Below the pieces are notes generated by a model. The model did no database searches and was not told the DNA's origin. It worked only from the letters and a program-made list of their open reading frames with translations. Source: Halocynthiibacter styelae (lineage in GTDB: Bacteria > Pseudomonadota > Alphaproteobacteria > Rhodobacterales > Rhodobacteraceae). From it: a stretch of DNA of 64,000 bases. A program made the translations under genes and the position numbers. The stretch is taken from the NCBI RefSeq assembly GCF_016123485.1, contig NZ_JADCKQ010000003.1, forward strand, positions 186,001 through 250,000, read 5' to 3'. Shown here in pieces: positions 8,957 through 17,278 of the stretch (position 1 is the stretch's first letter; the number at the start of each line of letters is the position of its first letter).

Positions 8957-9619
8957 TCAGAACCGATAGTTTAAACCAAAGCGTAATTCTGTGAGGGACA
9001 GATCGTTTCGGTAGCCGGTGCCGCCATTCCCAACGGAAATCCGGGAATCTTCATAGTTGGTTCTGAGAAGTTCAATCTTCCAATTCACACGGTTCGCTGT
9101 CTGATATTCCAGGCCGAAACCCATTGTAAGTCCGTTGGCCGTCGTATCGCCGCTCCAGTCGGCTGCATGACCGTCAATTTCGTTGTATAGTCTCGCGGAG
9201 CCAACTCCTGCGGTAATATAGGACAGGATGTTTTCCTGAAGCAAGATGCCGGCACGTGCGCGCAGAGATGCTGTAGATTTTATGTCCGTGCTGCAATCGT
9301 TGTTTACTCCACATCCCCAGTTGGGGCCACCATCGCCAGAACCGGATGCATTTGATGTGCTGATATCTGCTTCGGCACCAAAGACCCAGTTTCCGGATCG
9401 CCAGTTGCGACCGAATGTAAGGCCGAGGGCAGTGCCACTGACGGGATAGTCCTCTCCGGCAACAGCAGGAGAGTTGCCGCCATCTACAGGTGCATCATGA
9501 CCAGTGTGCGATGAAACGACAATGCCACCGTAGTAACCATTCCAGTCAGCCGCAGTAACTTCCGCTGCAGTATTTAAAGCTGTGAAAAACAGTATTGCTT
9601 TGATAATCTGACGCTTCAT
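8957..9619 (-). CDS. Outer-membrane beta-barrel (opacity/Omp25-like) protein
   Basis: The 220-residue product has a signal peptide (MKRQIIKAILFF... cleaved near AEVTAAD). It continues with WNGYYGGIVVSSHTG, the usual opening of small alphaproteobacterial eight-strand porin-like proteins, then alternating strands such as GLTFGRNWRSGNWVFGAEAD. It ends in RFGLNYRF with a terminal Phe, the Bam recognition signature. Residues about 98-108 hold two Cys in a loop (NWGCGVNNDC) that could form a disulfide. Function is unknown; roles in envelope integrity or adhesion are typical. It is divergent from aspS and monocistronic. Confidence 0.85.
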   Translation of the reverse strand: MKRQIIKAILFFTALNTAAEVTAADWNGYYGGIVVSSHTGHDAPVDGGNSPAVAGEDYPVSGTALGLTFGRNWRSGNWVFGAEADISTSNASGSGDGGPNWGCGVNNDCSTDIKSTASLRARAGILLQENILSYITAGVGSARLYNEIDGHAADWSGDTTANGLTMGFGLEYQTANRVNWKIELLRTNYEDSRISVGNGGTGYRNDLSLTELRFGLNYRF

Positions 9620-9767
9620 TTCTTAGTCCTGCACAACAATTATTTCGATCATTAAGAATTAATTAAGGAATGCGGCGCGAATTGGACTTTTCGGGTTCAT
9701 TTTTGAGTTTACAAAAATACCTCATCGCTGGTGTTTGTGTTCTCAGGCCGGGTCTGTTGTTGTTTGC

Positions 9768-9798
9768 TTGACTTTTGTGCCTGCGTCCTGTGTATCAG
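9768..9798 (+). promoter_or_regulatory. Candidate aspS promoter
   Basis: TTGACT at 9768-9773 is followed 17 to 19 bases later by TGTATC/TATCAG (9791-9798), about 50 bases upstream of the aspS start. This is an eye-level match to a sigma-70 promoter only. Confidence 0.3.
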
Positions 9799-9846
9799 GC
9801 CAGTGAAAAATACGCCGATACTTTTACCCTGAAGGGGATGTCCGAA

Positions 9847-11631
9847 ATGCACGCATATCGCAGCCAGACCTGTGCCGAACTGAACAAATCCAATGTGGGC
9901 GATAATGTCCGCCTGTCCGGATGGGTGCATCGTATCCGCGACCATGGCGGTCTGCTGTTTATCGACCTGCGTGACCATTATGGCATCACCCAGGTGATGG
10001 CCGACCCGGACAGCCCTGTGTTTGCGGAGCTGGAAAAGGTCCGTTCTGAATGGTGTATCCGCATCGACGGCAACGTCATGGCGCGTGATGAAAGCCTTGT
10101 GAACGCCAACATCCCGACCGGTGAAATCGAAGTCTTCATCCGCGATCTGGAAGTTCTGGGCGCGGCGCAGGAACTGCCATTGATGGTGTTCGGTGATCAG
10201 GAATACCCGGAAGAAACCCGTCTGAAGCACCGTTACCTTGATCTGCGTCGTGACCAGATGCAGAAGAACATGGTGCTGCGGTCTGACGTTGTGTCTTCCA
10301 TCCGTAAGCGCATGTGGGATCGTGAATTCCGCGAATTCCAGACGCCGATCATCACAGCAAGTTCGCCTGAAGGTGCGCGCGATTTCCTCGTGCCGTCCCG
10401 TCTGCACCCGGGCAAATTCTACGCCCTGCCACAGGCGCCACAGCAGTTCAAACAGCTGATCATGGTTTCTGGTTTTGACAAATACTTCCAGATCGCACCG
10501 TGTTTCCGTGACGAAGACCCGCGCGCTGACCGTTCGCCAACGGATTTCTACCAGCTTGACCTGGAAATGTCCTTTGTTGAGCAACAGGATGTGTTTGACA
10601 CAATCGCGCCGGTTATCGCCGGTGTGTTTGAAGAATTCGGCGGTGGCCGCAAGGTCGATGCGCCGGGTGAATGGGCGCAGATTTCTTACCGCGACGCGGC
10701 GCTTTGGTATGGGTCTGACAAGCCAGACCTGCGGAACCCGATCAAGATGCAGGTTGTGTCTGAACATTTCGCTGGTTCTGGTTTTGCAATCTTTGCGAAG
10801 CTTCTGGAACAGGAAGGCACTGAGATCCGCGCAATTCCTGCGCCGACAGGTGGTTCTCGTAAGTTCTGTGACCGTATGAACAAATTCGCGCAACAGGAAG
10901 GTCTGCCCGGTATGGGCTATATCTTCTGGCGTGATCAGGGCGAAGGCATGGAAGCTGCTGGCCCGCTGGCGAAAAACATTGGCCCGGAACGCACAGAAGC
11001 GATCCGTCAGCAGCTGGGGCTGGGTGTGGGCGATGCGGCCTTCTTCCTGGGGGGCAAGCCTAAGGCGTTTGAACCTGTTGCAGGCCGTGCGCGGAACGTG
11101 ATCGGTGAAGAGCTTGGCCTGATCGACAAAGATCGGTTTGCTTTTGCATGGATCGTGGATTTCCCGATCTACGAAAAAGACGAAGAGACCGGCAAGATCG
11201 ACTTTGAACACAACCCGTTCTCTATGCCGCAGGGTGGGATGGATGCGCTGAACGGCGATCCGCTTGATGTTCTGGGTTATCAGTATGACCTGGCCTGTAA
11301 TGGCTATGAACTTGTGTCCGGTGCGATCCGGAACCACAAGCCTGACCTGATGCTGAAAGCATTTGAAATTGCCGGTTATGGCGCGGATGAGGTGAAGAAC
11401 CGCTTTGGTGCGCTGTTCAACGCCTTCCACTACGGCGCCCCGCCCCACGGTGGCTGTGCGGCAGGGATCGACCGCATCGTGATGCTGCTGGCGGATCAGC
11501 AGAACATCCGTGAAGTCATCATGTTCCCGATGAACCAGCGTGCGGAAGATCTGATGATGAACGCACCATCTGACCCGGCCAGCGAACAGCTGCGCGAGTT
11601 GAACCTGCGTGTGATCCCGCAGGACAGCTGA
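9847..11631 (+). CDS. aspS: Aspartyl-tRNA synthetase
   Basis: The 594-residue class IIb synthetase charges tRNA-Asp (and, in bacteria of this type, often tRNA-Asn). An N-terminal OB fold ([23 protein letters not shown]) is followed by class II motif 1, motif 2 ([19 protein letters not shown]), the bacterial GAD insert, and motif 3 ([17 protein letters not shown]). Two ATGs are possible, 9838 and 9847. I chose 9847 ([12 protein letters not shown]), the conserved start context, with AAGGGG about 10 bases upstream; 9838 would crowd that site. It is monocistronic. Confidence 0.97.
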   Translation: MHAYRSQTCAELNKSNVGDNVRLSGWVHRIRDHGGLLFIDLRDHYGITQVMADPDSPVFAELEKVRSEWCIRIDGNVMARDESLVNANIPTGEIEVFIRDLEVLGAAQELPLMVFGDQEYPEETRLKHRYLDLRRDQMQKNMVLRSDVVSSIRKRMWDREFREFQTPIITASSPEGARDFLVPSRLHPGKFYALPQAPQQFKQLIMVSGFDKYFQIAPCFRDEDPRADRSPTDFYQLDLEMSFVEQQDVFDTIAPVIAGVFEEFGGGRKVDAPGEWAQISYRDAALWYGSDKPDLRNPIKMQVVSEHFAGSGFAIFAKLLEQEGTEIRAIPAPTGGSRKFCDRMNKFAQQEGLPGMGYIFWRDQGEGMEAAGPLAKNIGPERTEAIRQQLGLGVGDAAFFLGGKPKAFEPVAGRARNVIGEELGLIDKDRFAFAWIVDFPIYEKDEETGKIDFEHNPFSMPQGGMDALNGDPLDVLGYQYDLACNGYELVSGAIRNHKPDLMLKAFEIAGYGADEVKNRFGALFNAFHYGAPPHGGCAAGIDRIVMLLADQQNIREVIMFPMNQRAEDLMMNAPSDPASEQLRELNLRVIPQDS

Positions 11632-11758
11632 TACGCGATTTTGTCGCATTGAATATCGACGGGGGCGGTGATGATCTGCCCCTGTCGCAGCCAGTCCTCT
11701 CCGTTCCCGATGTATCTTCCGGGAGGCAGCCAGCCGGCGCTTTTGACGGAGATGGCAA

Positions 11759-13150
11759 ATGAAACGACGTGACTTTCTGAAAACTTCACTTGCTGGCGCA
11801 GCGCTTATGGGCGGCGGCGGGGCTTTGTTTGCGGGCGGGGCATCCCCGATCACGCATCCGCTGAAGGTGCAGCCCGCGAAATATGGATTGATGCCCGGGA
11901 AAATTACCGAAGGCATGATCAGCACCTTTGCTGATGCGCCACCGCCGGTTCTTCGCCTGAAACAAGGCGTGCCTGCGATCTTACCTGTGGAAAATGCCAT
12001 GGAAGAATACACCGCCATGCACTGGCACGGGTTGCGTATTCCGAATGCGATGGACGGCGTGCCTTACCTGACGCAATTCCCCATCGGTCCGGGCGAGACA
12101 TTTCAATATGAATTCACCCCGCCGGATGCCGGCACCTATTGGTATCACCCGCATTGCATGACCATGACCCAGATGGCCCTGGGTCTGACCGGTGTGATGG
12201 TGGTGGAAGAGGCGGAAGATCCCGGTTTTGACAGTGAAGAAGTGTTGAACCTGCGTGATTTCCGTTTGAATGACGACGGACAGTTTATTGATCTTTATAC
12301 GGGCCGTGGCGCGGCCCGTGGCGGCACCCATGGCACGGTGATGGCGGTGAACTGGCAGGATGTGCAACGCAGCGATCACCAGGCAGGATCCCTTGTGCGC
12401 CTGCGGGTGGCGGCGACGGACACAACGCGGATTTATAAGCTGTATTTTGAAGGCGCGGAGGGGAAGATCATTGCATGGGACGGGCATCCGGTGGATTACC
12501 CGGTGCCTTATCCGATCTCGCCAGATGCGCCGCTTTTGCTGTCCCCGGGTCAGCGGATGGATGTGGCTTTGCGCATGCCTTCCACTGAGGGTCAGGACGT
12601 GAAGCTGATGGCGCGGGTGCCGGGCGGTACACGTGAAATGGCGGTGCTGCGGGCGGTTGGTGCGGATGCTGGCCGTGATCTTGCGGAAATTGCGCCGCTG
12701 CCCCGTAATCCCCTGGCCGAACCTGATCTGTCCAACCCTCGGGTTGAAGAATTTGTTTTTGGCTGGTCGCCTGAAGGGGATCTGCCAAACAATGGGCTTT
12801 GTGGCACGCTGGGTTATACGTTCTGGTCCATCAACCGTAAGCCCTGGGCTGGGGATGCGGCGAAGGGCGTGGGGCCATTGGCGACCTTAAACATGGGTGA
12901 AACCGTGGTTCTGCGCCTGCGCAATGAAAGCCCGAACCTGCATCCGATCCATCTGCATGGGCTGACCTTCCGCCCGATCCGCTCCAACAAACGCGCGGTC
13001 ATTCCGAATATGACGGATACGGCGTTGCTGTTGAAAGATGAAGTTCTGGATATTGCGCTGGTTGCGGATAATCCCGGCAACTGGGCCTTCCACTGTCATG
13101 TGATTGAACATCAGAAAACCGGGCTTGCCGGTTATATCGAAGTGGTCTGA
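11759..13150 (+). CDS. Multicopper oxidase, Tat-exported
   Basis: The 463-residue protein opens with a twin-arginine signal (KRRDFLKTS plus a Gly/Ala-rich core). Three cupredoxin domains carry all copper motifs: HWHG at 88-91, HPH at 130-132, HPIHLHG near 397 and HCHVIEHQKTGL near 445. The last of these supplies the type 1 Cys and an axial Leu. It is thus an active-looking laccase/CueO-type oxidase of the periplasm, probably oxidising Cu(I) or metals or phenols. There is no Met-rich insert like that of CueO. It stands alone after aspS, with GGAGATGGCAA before the ATG. Copper-linked genes recur about 8-12 kb downstream. Confidence 0.92.
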   Translation: MKRRDFLKTSLAGAALMGGGGALFAGGASPITHPLKVQPAKYGLMPGKITEGMISTFADAPPPVLRLKQGVPAILPVENAMEEYTAMHWHGLRIPNAMDGVPYLTQFPIGPGETFQYEFTPPDAGTYWYHPHCMTMTQMALGLTGVMVVEEAEDPGFDSEEVLNLRDFRLNDDGQFIDLYTGRGAARGGTHGTVMAVNWQDVQRSDHQAGSLVRLRVAATDTTRIYKLYFEGAEGKIIAWDGHPVDYPVPYPISPDAPLLLSPGQRMDVALRMPSTEGQDVKLMARVPGGTREMAVLRAVGADAGRDLAEIAPLPRNPLAEPDLSNPRVEEFVFGWSPEGDLPNNGLCGTLGYTFWSINRKPWAGDAAKGVGPLATLNMGETVVLRLRNESPNLHPIHLHGLTFRPIRSNKRAVIPNMTDTALLLKDEVLDIALVADNPGNWAFHCHVIEHQKTGLAGYIEVV

Positions 13151-13164
13151 CAAGGACAGTTTGG

Positions 13165-13183
13165 GGCACCGTGATCCGGTGCC
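13165..13183. terminator. Hairpin between multicopper oxidase and small convergent gene
   Basis: GGCACCG (13165-13171) pairs with CGGTGCC (13177-13183) around a five-base loop. It lies between two convergent genes and could act on both, though no T-run follows. Confidence 0.5.
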
Positions 13184-13191
13184 TCAGAGAC

Positions 13192-13311
13192 TTACAGAAT
13201 GGTGGCCGAGATCAGGGCAAAGCCAAAGGCAACGATACCAACGGTCAGACAGATCCAGTCCAGCGTGGTGTTGCCGCTTTCATCTGACAGAGTTTTCATA
13301 AGTCGCTGCAT
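13192..13311 (-). CDS. Tiny single-span membrane protein, Flp/TadE-pilin-like
   Basis: A short frame encodes 39 residues from ATG 13311 (or 35 from ATG 13299). It reads LSDESGNTTLDWICLTV followed by a hydrophobic segment GIVAFGFALISATIL. The pattern of a charged head, DESG, TxDW and one helix matches small Flp-type pilin-like proteins common in Rhodobacterales (DESGAVTVDWV in many). No prepilin peptidase or Tad genes are nearby. It may be an orphan pseudopilin or an uncharacterised small membrane protein. The codons look typical of the genome. Confidence 0.6.
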   Translation of the reverse strand: MQRLMKTLSDESGNTTLDWICLTVGIVAFGFALISATIL

Positions 13312-13406
13312 ATCGGGCCCGTTTGGGAATCTGTTGTTCCTGTTCAGACTCCCATGGAAATGAGGCGAAAATATGGGCGTGATCTGTCCTCTCGGGGTCC
13401 GGCAGT

Positions 13407-14123
13407 TCAGATCGTGCCGGTCGCGGCGATTCTGTCCTGTACCAACCCGTTCAGCCGGTTCAGATCAGGGCCGAAAGCCTGCCCGGCGCGGCGGTGACGT
13501 GCCAGGGTTCTGGCGGCGGTTTCAAGATCTTTATCGGCCGCACTGCGTGCAAGTCCGCCCAGAAATTGTGAAACATAATCAAGAGTTTCTTCATCTGGCT
13601 GATCTTTCAGAACGGTGGCGATATGAGCCAGATCATCACGGAAGGCGATTGGATCGGGGTGGACATGATGTTCACTGATTGGTCGCGGGCCATCCGGCAT
13701 CCGGTTTTCCGGCAGGGCAGAAAGGATCAGTTCCTGAAAGGCGGCAAGGCCTGTAATCGGCTTTTCAAGGAAAACATCTGCCCCGGCAGCCAGTGCCAAT
13801 TCGCGCCCGCCCGGATCACCCGACGTGCCCAGAAGCACGCCAACGCGAGGGGATGCACTGTTCATTTCGCGGATCAGATCTTCGCCGGATCCGTCTGGCA
13901 GGCCCAGATCAATGATCACCACAGAGGGCCGGTAGACCTGCAAATGACGGCGCGCAGAGGCCAGACAATCGGCACGTCGGATACGCGCACCGGATCGCAG
14001 ACATAAAAGTCGCATGGCTTCGCAGGCAAATCGGCTGTCTTCCACGACAAGCACGGTCAGGCCGGCAAGCGGGCGTTCTGCGGTGGGAATCTGCGCGGCC
14101 ATCAGGCTTTCCAGGTCATCCAT
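13407..14123 (-). CDS. Response regulator receiver protein with a helical C-terminal region
   Basis: The start is set at ATG 14123 because AAAGGAAAGGAA precedes it; an in-frame ATG at 14162 lacks this. The 238-residue protein has a receiver domain at about 20-140: LVVEDS for the acidic pocket, VVIIDLGLPDGSG with the phosphoacceptor Asp, GTSG, and FLEKPI with the conserved Lys. The remaining ~90 residues are helical, with no recognisable DNA-binding domain. They could be a phosphotransfer-like or protein-binding output. No histidine kinase is adjacent, so it is an orphan. Confidence 0.85.
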   Translation of the reverse strand: MDDLESLMAAQIPTAERPLAGLTVLVVEDSRFACEAMRLLCLRSGARIRRADCLASARRHLQVYRPSVVIIDLGLPDGSGEDLIREMNSASPRVGVLLGTSGDPGGRELALAAGADVFLEKPITGLAAFQELILSALPENRMPDGPRPISEHHVHPDPIAFRDDLAHIATVLKDQPDEETLDYVSQFLGGLARSAADKDLETAARTLARHRRAGQAFGPDLNRLNGLVQDRIAATGTI

Positions 14124-14180
14124 TTCCTTTCCTTTCGGGGTTGGGGAATTCTCTAACTGCATTCAGACTGGCGTGAGTCG

Positions 14181-14203
14181 GGTGAATACATCGTTAATTC
14201 ACC
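14181..14203. promoter_or_regulatory. Inverted repeat between response regulator and epimerase genes
   Basis: GGTGAAT (14181-14187) and ATTCACC (14197-14203) are perfect inverted repeats with a nine-base spacer in the divergent promoter region. They could be a regulator site. No known consensus was recognised. Confidence 0.35.
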
Positions 14204-14315
14204 TGCGCGTATTTAGAGCAAAATGCCAGAACCGCGACCAAATGCGCGTGACTGGTGCTTGCGTGGTGGCGGGTGCATCGTCATAACGCATGAAACCTAA
14301 GCGCGGAGGAAAGTT

Positions 14316-14720
14316 ATGATCGGTCGTTTGAATCACGTGGCAATTGCAGTGCCGGATCTGGAAGCTGCAAGTGCGCAGTATAAGAACACACTGGGAGCCA
14401 ATGTCGGCGCGCCGCAGGATGAACCGGATCACGGCGTGACTGTGGTGTTCATTGAACTGCCGAACACCAAGATCGAACTGCTGTATCCTCTGGGCGAAGA
14501 TTCCCCGATCAATGGTTTCCTTGAGAAAAACCCGGCCGGTGGCATTCATCACATCTGTTACGAAGTGGATGATATTCTGGAAGCACGTGACAAAATGAAA
14601 GCCGAAGGTGCGCGTGTTCTGGGCACGGGCGAACCAAAAATCGGTGCCCACGGCAAACCGGTTCTTTTCCTGCATCCGAAAGATTTCAACGGCTGCCTTG
14701 TGGAGCTGGAGCAGGTCTGA
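14316..14720 (+). CDS. mce: Methylmalonyl-CoA epimerase
   Basis: The 134-residue vicinal-oxygen-chelate protein interconverts (R)- and (S)-methylmalonyl-CoA in propionyl-CoA catabolism. Metal ligands are visible: His in GRLNHVAIAV, an acid in KIELLYPLGE, His in GGIHHICYEV, and a C-terminal Glu in CLVELEQV. The length is normal for the family. GGAGGAAAGTT precedes the ATG. Its stop overlaps the next ATG by one base (TGATG), so the DUF1467 gene is co-translated, an arrangement widespread in alphaproteobacteria. Confidence 0.94.
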   Translation: MIGRLNHVAIAVPDLEAASAQYKNTLGANVGAPQDEPDHGVTVVFIELPNTKIELLYPLGEDSPINGFLEKNPAGGIHHICYEVDDILEARDKMKAEGARVLGTGEPKIGAHGKPVLFLHPKDFNGCLVELEQV

Positions 14721-15013
14721 TGGCGATTACCTCTGCCATTGTTCTGTTTGCCGTTGTGTGGTTCATGACGTTCCTTTGTGTGCTGCCCGTGCGCCTGAAA
14801 ACCCAGGGCGAAGACGGCAAGGTTCTGCGTGGCACCCATGCGGGCGCGCCTGTTGATCCACAGCTGAAGAAACGGGCGTTGATCACGACGGGGATTGCTG
14901 GGGTGATCTGGGCGATCCTGTTCTGGATCATCGTTTGGGAAATTGTTACCGTGCGGGATTTTGATTTTCAGAACCGGATGAACCCGGAACCCGAGGTGCT
15001 GCAGGACTACTGA
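14720..15013 (+). CDS. DUF1467 family membrane protein
   Basis: This 97-residue protein has two predicted transmembrane helices (about 3-23 and 51-75) separated by a polar loop with the family signature LPVRLKTQGEDG...GTHAGAPVDP. It overlaps mce by one base. The function is unknown, and the family is confined to alphaproteobacteria. The conserved pairing with epimerase is probably operon habit rather than shared function. Confidence 0.85.
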   Translation: MAITSAIVLFAVVWFMTFLCVLPVRLKTQGEDGKVLRGTHAGAPVDPQLKKRALITTGIAGVIWAILFWIIVWEIVTVRDFDFQNRMNPEPEVLQDY

Positions 15014-15023
15014 TCTTACGCTG

Positions 15024-15347
15024 ATGGAAACTCTCAGGCGATATGTTCTGGGCGGATGTGCCTTAGGGACCTCTGCAATGGCTTTTGTGCTTTTGCAGGC
15101 CAGGATGTTTCGCGGGTTTCCGGATGGCTACAGGACAGATTTCCAACTGTGTATGGACCCTTTTCAGGATCTGGTCCCGTACGGTCTGGCTGTTCTGACG
15201 GTCGTTCTTTTTGCTGCAATCTTTCTAAGACAACAGCGTATTCTGTTGATTGCTGTCAGTGTTGTGGTCCTGGTCGCTATGGCAGGCGGTGAATACTACT
15301 TCACCGAAGGTCTTTGCCGTGGGCTGGACAATGGGCAGGGTGGATAA
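15024..15347 (+). CDS. Small membrane protein of unknown function
   Basis: The 107-residue product has three hydrophobic stretches (about 7-27, 50-68 and 72-90) and four Cys, two of them outside the membrane segments (QLCMDP and EGLCRGL). No family was recognised. It follows DUF1467 by 10 bases and is probably in the same operon. It ends exactly where the convergent EI24 gene ends, with zero spacing. The initiating ATG has only a weak upstream purine run, so expression is uncertain. Confidence 0.6.
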   Translation: METLRRYVLGGCALGTSAMAFVLLQARMFRGFPDGYRTDFQLCMDPFQDLVPYGLAVLTVVLFAAIFLRQQRILLIAVSVVVLVAMAGGEYYFTEGLCRGLDNGQGG

Positions 15348-16037
15348 CTATCGCTGCAGCAACCGGTGATACATATGGGTGAAGGTGGCAATGCCAAGCA
15401 CCGGGATCACCAGGCTGAACAAGGGGATCATCAGGGGCACTGTCATCAGGCACCCCGCAAACCAGATCGAAGCCCTGTGCTGTTTGCGCAGGGCTCGTAC
15501 GTCTTCAGGGGGCAGGCGGCGTTCCGCGACCATGGTGAAATATTCGCGTGACAGAAGGTATCCGTTCACAGCCACGCCGATGAAGGGTGCCAGAGGTGGC
15601 AGCAGCAGGCAGAAGATCAGCGCAATCAGGTTTGCCGCCAGAAGAACCCCGAGAAACCGCAGGGATTGCACGGTGCTTTCCGCAAGGCTGCGATGGCGGA
15701 CAAGCGGCAGGTGGGGGTGGTGTTTTTCTTCCACGGCGTCTGCAACTTCATCCAGGAAGAAACCTGTGAACAGAGAGGCCACAGGCACCATCAGGAAGAC
15801 GGATAAGACCAGCATGATCAGCAAGGACGCCCAGGACAGGACTTCGTGGATGCCGCCGATCTCACCGACCCAGGGCAGAATGATCTGATCCGGGGTCAGC
15901 AGGCTGAGGATCAGGATCAGAACGCCATACACCGCCGCCAGAAGCGCAAAGGCCAGCAGGATACCAAGGAAGATCACCCGGCGAAAACGGCGGTCACCGG
16001 CCTGAGCCAGGGTTTTACTGAAGTCTGAAAAAATCAC
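15348..16037 (-). CDS. EI24 / CysZ-like domain membrane protein
   Basis: I start this at GTG 16037, giving MIFSDFSKTLAQAGDRRFRR, the usual opening of rhodobacteral EI24 proteins. A longer frame back to 16343 would run through the terminator and neighbouring gene. The 229-residue protein has about four long hydrophobic segments (AFALLAAVYGVLILILSLL, LSWASLLIMLVLSVFL, FLGVLLAANLIALIFCLL, MTVPLMIPLFSLVIPV). CysZ members of the family carry sulfate. Whether this one does is unknown, as no cysteine-synthesis genes are near. Confidence 0.82.
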   Translation of the reverse strand: MIFSDFSKTLAQAGDRRFRRVIFLGILLAFALLAAVYGVLILILSLLTPDQIILPWVGEIGGIHEVLSWASLLIMLVLSVFLMVPVASLFTGFFLDEVADAVEEKHHPHLPLVRHRSLAESTVQSLRFLGVLLAANLIALIFCLLLPPLAPFIGVAVNGYLLSREYFTMVAERRLPPEDVRALRKQHRASIWFAGCLMTVPLMIPLFSLVIPVLGIATFTHMYHRLLQR

Positions 16038-16081
16038 GATACTGTCCCGGTTAAAAGTCCTGCCAAGGATATGGGAAAGAA

Positions 16082-16109
16082 AAACGCCCTCCGCAAGGGG
16101 AGGGCGTTT
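16082..16109 (-). terminator. Rho-independent terminator of the first M48 gene
   Basis: AAACGCCCTCC (16082-16092) pairs with GGAGGGCGTTT (16099-16109). On the minus strand the stem is followed by a T-rich run (TTTTTCTTTCCC). It lies directly after the M48 gene stop at 16114. Confidence 0.88.
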
Positions 16110-16113
16110 CGGA

Positions 16114-16866
16114 TCAGAGACCGGCTGCGACGGCCTCGACATTTTCGATCCGTTTCGCATCCGGCGGGTGGGTTGCGAAGATCGGCTGGCGTCCGTTGCT
16201 GCCCCGGGCAAAGAACTGAATGCCCTTAACCGGGTCATAGCCTGCGTTATGGGTGATGCGTGCCCCAAGGCTGTCAGCTTCCAGTTCAAAGTTCTGGCTA
16301 TAGCTGCGGGATCCAAAGAATCCGCCGATTTGTGCACCATCATTCACATTGATGCCGATCTGGTTGGCCAGAATTGCCCCAAAGATCGCGCCAGCCTGGG
16401 CATTGCGCTGCTGGCGGGGCAGGTGGTTCTGGATGTGGTGTGAGGTTTCGTGGCCGATGATGAAGGCGATCTGATGGGGATCACGCACGTCATTCAGCAG
16501 TGACCGTGTAATGATCACCACAGGCTGATTGCCATCGCGCGTCTGGAAGGCATTGACCGGGGCTTCAGGATTGATGTCTTCCAGGAAAGCAAAGTCACAC
16601 CGGCTGACACCACGGGCGCGGCATTCGGCTTCGGCCACAGGTTCAATACGGGCCAGCACCGTTCTGTAATGCCGGGATCCACGTCGGGCCGGGATCAGAT
16701 GAGGGTTCTTTGCAGCAATGCGTTCCGCAGCCGTATCCCCGCTTTCGCCGGTTTGTACCGGGGCAGGGGATGTGGGTCTGTTGTTGGTCTGGGATGTCTG
16801 TTCGACATCAACACAGCCCGCTAAAAACGGCAGGGCGGACATAATCGCAAATAGGGTACGGCGCAC
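16114..16866 (-). CDS. M48 family metallopeptidase, lipoprotein (paralogue of 17279-18037)
   Basis: GTG 16866 is chosen because GGAGAG lies five bases upstream and the protein then begins with a compact lipoprotein signal ending LAGC at residues 14-17. A longer frame from 16899 is possible. The 250-residue product has the zinc motif HETSH (HExxH type) in IIGHETSHHIQNHLP and a downstream FELEADSLGAR that supplies the third ligand. It closes with THPPDAKRIENV. It resembles BepA/LoiP-like periplasmic peptidases for envelope quality control. The gene at 17279 is a clear paralogue. Confidence 0.88.
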   Translation of the reverse strand: MRRTLFAIMSALPFLAGCVDVEQTSQTNNRPTSPAPVQTGESGDTAAERIAAKNPHLIPARRGSRHYRTVLARIEPVAEAECRARGVSRCDFAFLEDINPEAPVNAFQTRDGNQPVVIITRSLLNDVRDPHQIAFIIGHETSHHIQNHLPRQQRNAQAGAIFGAILANQIGINVNDGAQIGGFFGSRSYSQNFELEADSLGARITHNAGYDPVKGIQFFARGSNGRQPIFATHPPDAKRIENVEAVAAGL

Positions 16867-16953
16867 TTTAACTCTCCGGATTCTCTGACTTTCCGTCACT
16901 ATAAAAGGAAAGCCCCGCAGAACAATGGCCGTGAAATGTCTTTGCGCCCGGGG

Positions 16954-17208
16954 TTAGCTTTTGCGCAACGCTTCCAGCATGACCCGGTTTTCGCAATAGT
17001 CCGGTGCCTTCACCAGTTCCGCATCTTCAAGACCCGCCAGCATTTTTTCACAGGTCCCTGGTTTCTTGCAGCGCATACATTGCATGACTGTGCCACGCAG
17101 GGACTGGGCGCTGATTTTGCCTTCCAGGTATTTTTCAGTCAGATCCACGCCAAGTTTCCCGGCCATTTTGCCGGACAGTTCTGCGTGACGGTCATATTTT
17201 TCAAACAT
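16954..17208 (-). CDS. DUF6455 family small Cys-rich protein
   Basis: Starting at ATG 17208 (GGGAGA upstream on the coding strand), this is an 84-residue cytoplasmic protein. It has four Cys in QCMRCKKPGTCEKM and PDYCENR, a plausible metal or Fe-S site, and helical flanks. It matches my recollection of DUF6455 proteins of Rhodobacterales, function unknown. It sits between the two M48 lipoprotein genes in the same direction, so the three may form one unit. Confidence 0.75.
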   Translation of the reverse strand: MFEKYDRHAELSGKMAGKLGVDLTEKYLEGKISAQSLRGTVMQCMRCKKPGTCEKMLAGLEDAELVKAPDYCENRVMLEALRKS

Positions 17209-17278
17209 GGTCAGGGTCTCCCTTTTACGTCTGCCAGTCAGGCACGGGTGCAAAAGGAAAACCCTGATCTGAATCAAA

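Noticed and set aside
11496-11789. Leftward frame between aspS and multicopper oxidase with a GWLPPGRYIGNG stretch
   Set aside because: A short part looks protein-like, but it overlaps aspS, has no start with ribosome binding site and no recognised family; probably chance or a decayed remnant.
9709-12018. A 769-codon open frame antisense to aspS
   Set aside because: It lies wholly across aspS and the start of the multicopper oxidase, has no recognisable domain or signal, and is explained by codon bias on the aspS strand.
13165-13320. tRNA or small RNA near the 13165 hairpin
   Set aside because: The hairpin is only seven base pairs with no cloverleaf; the rest is explained by a small membrane-protein gene.
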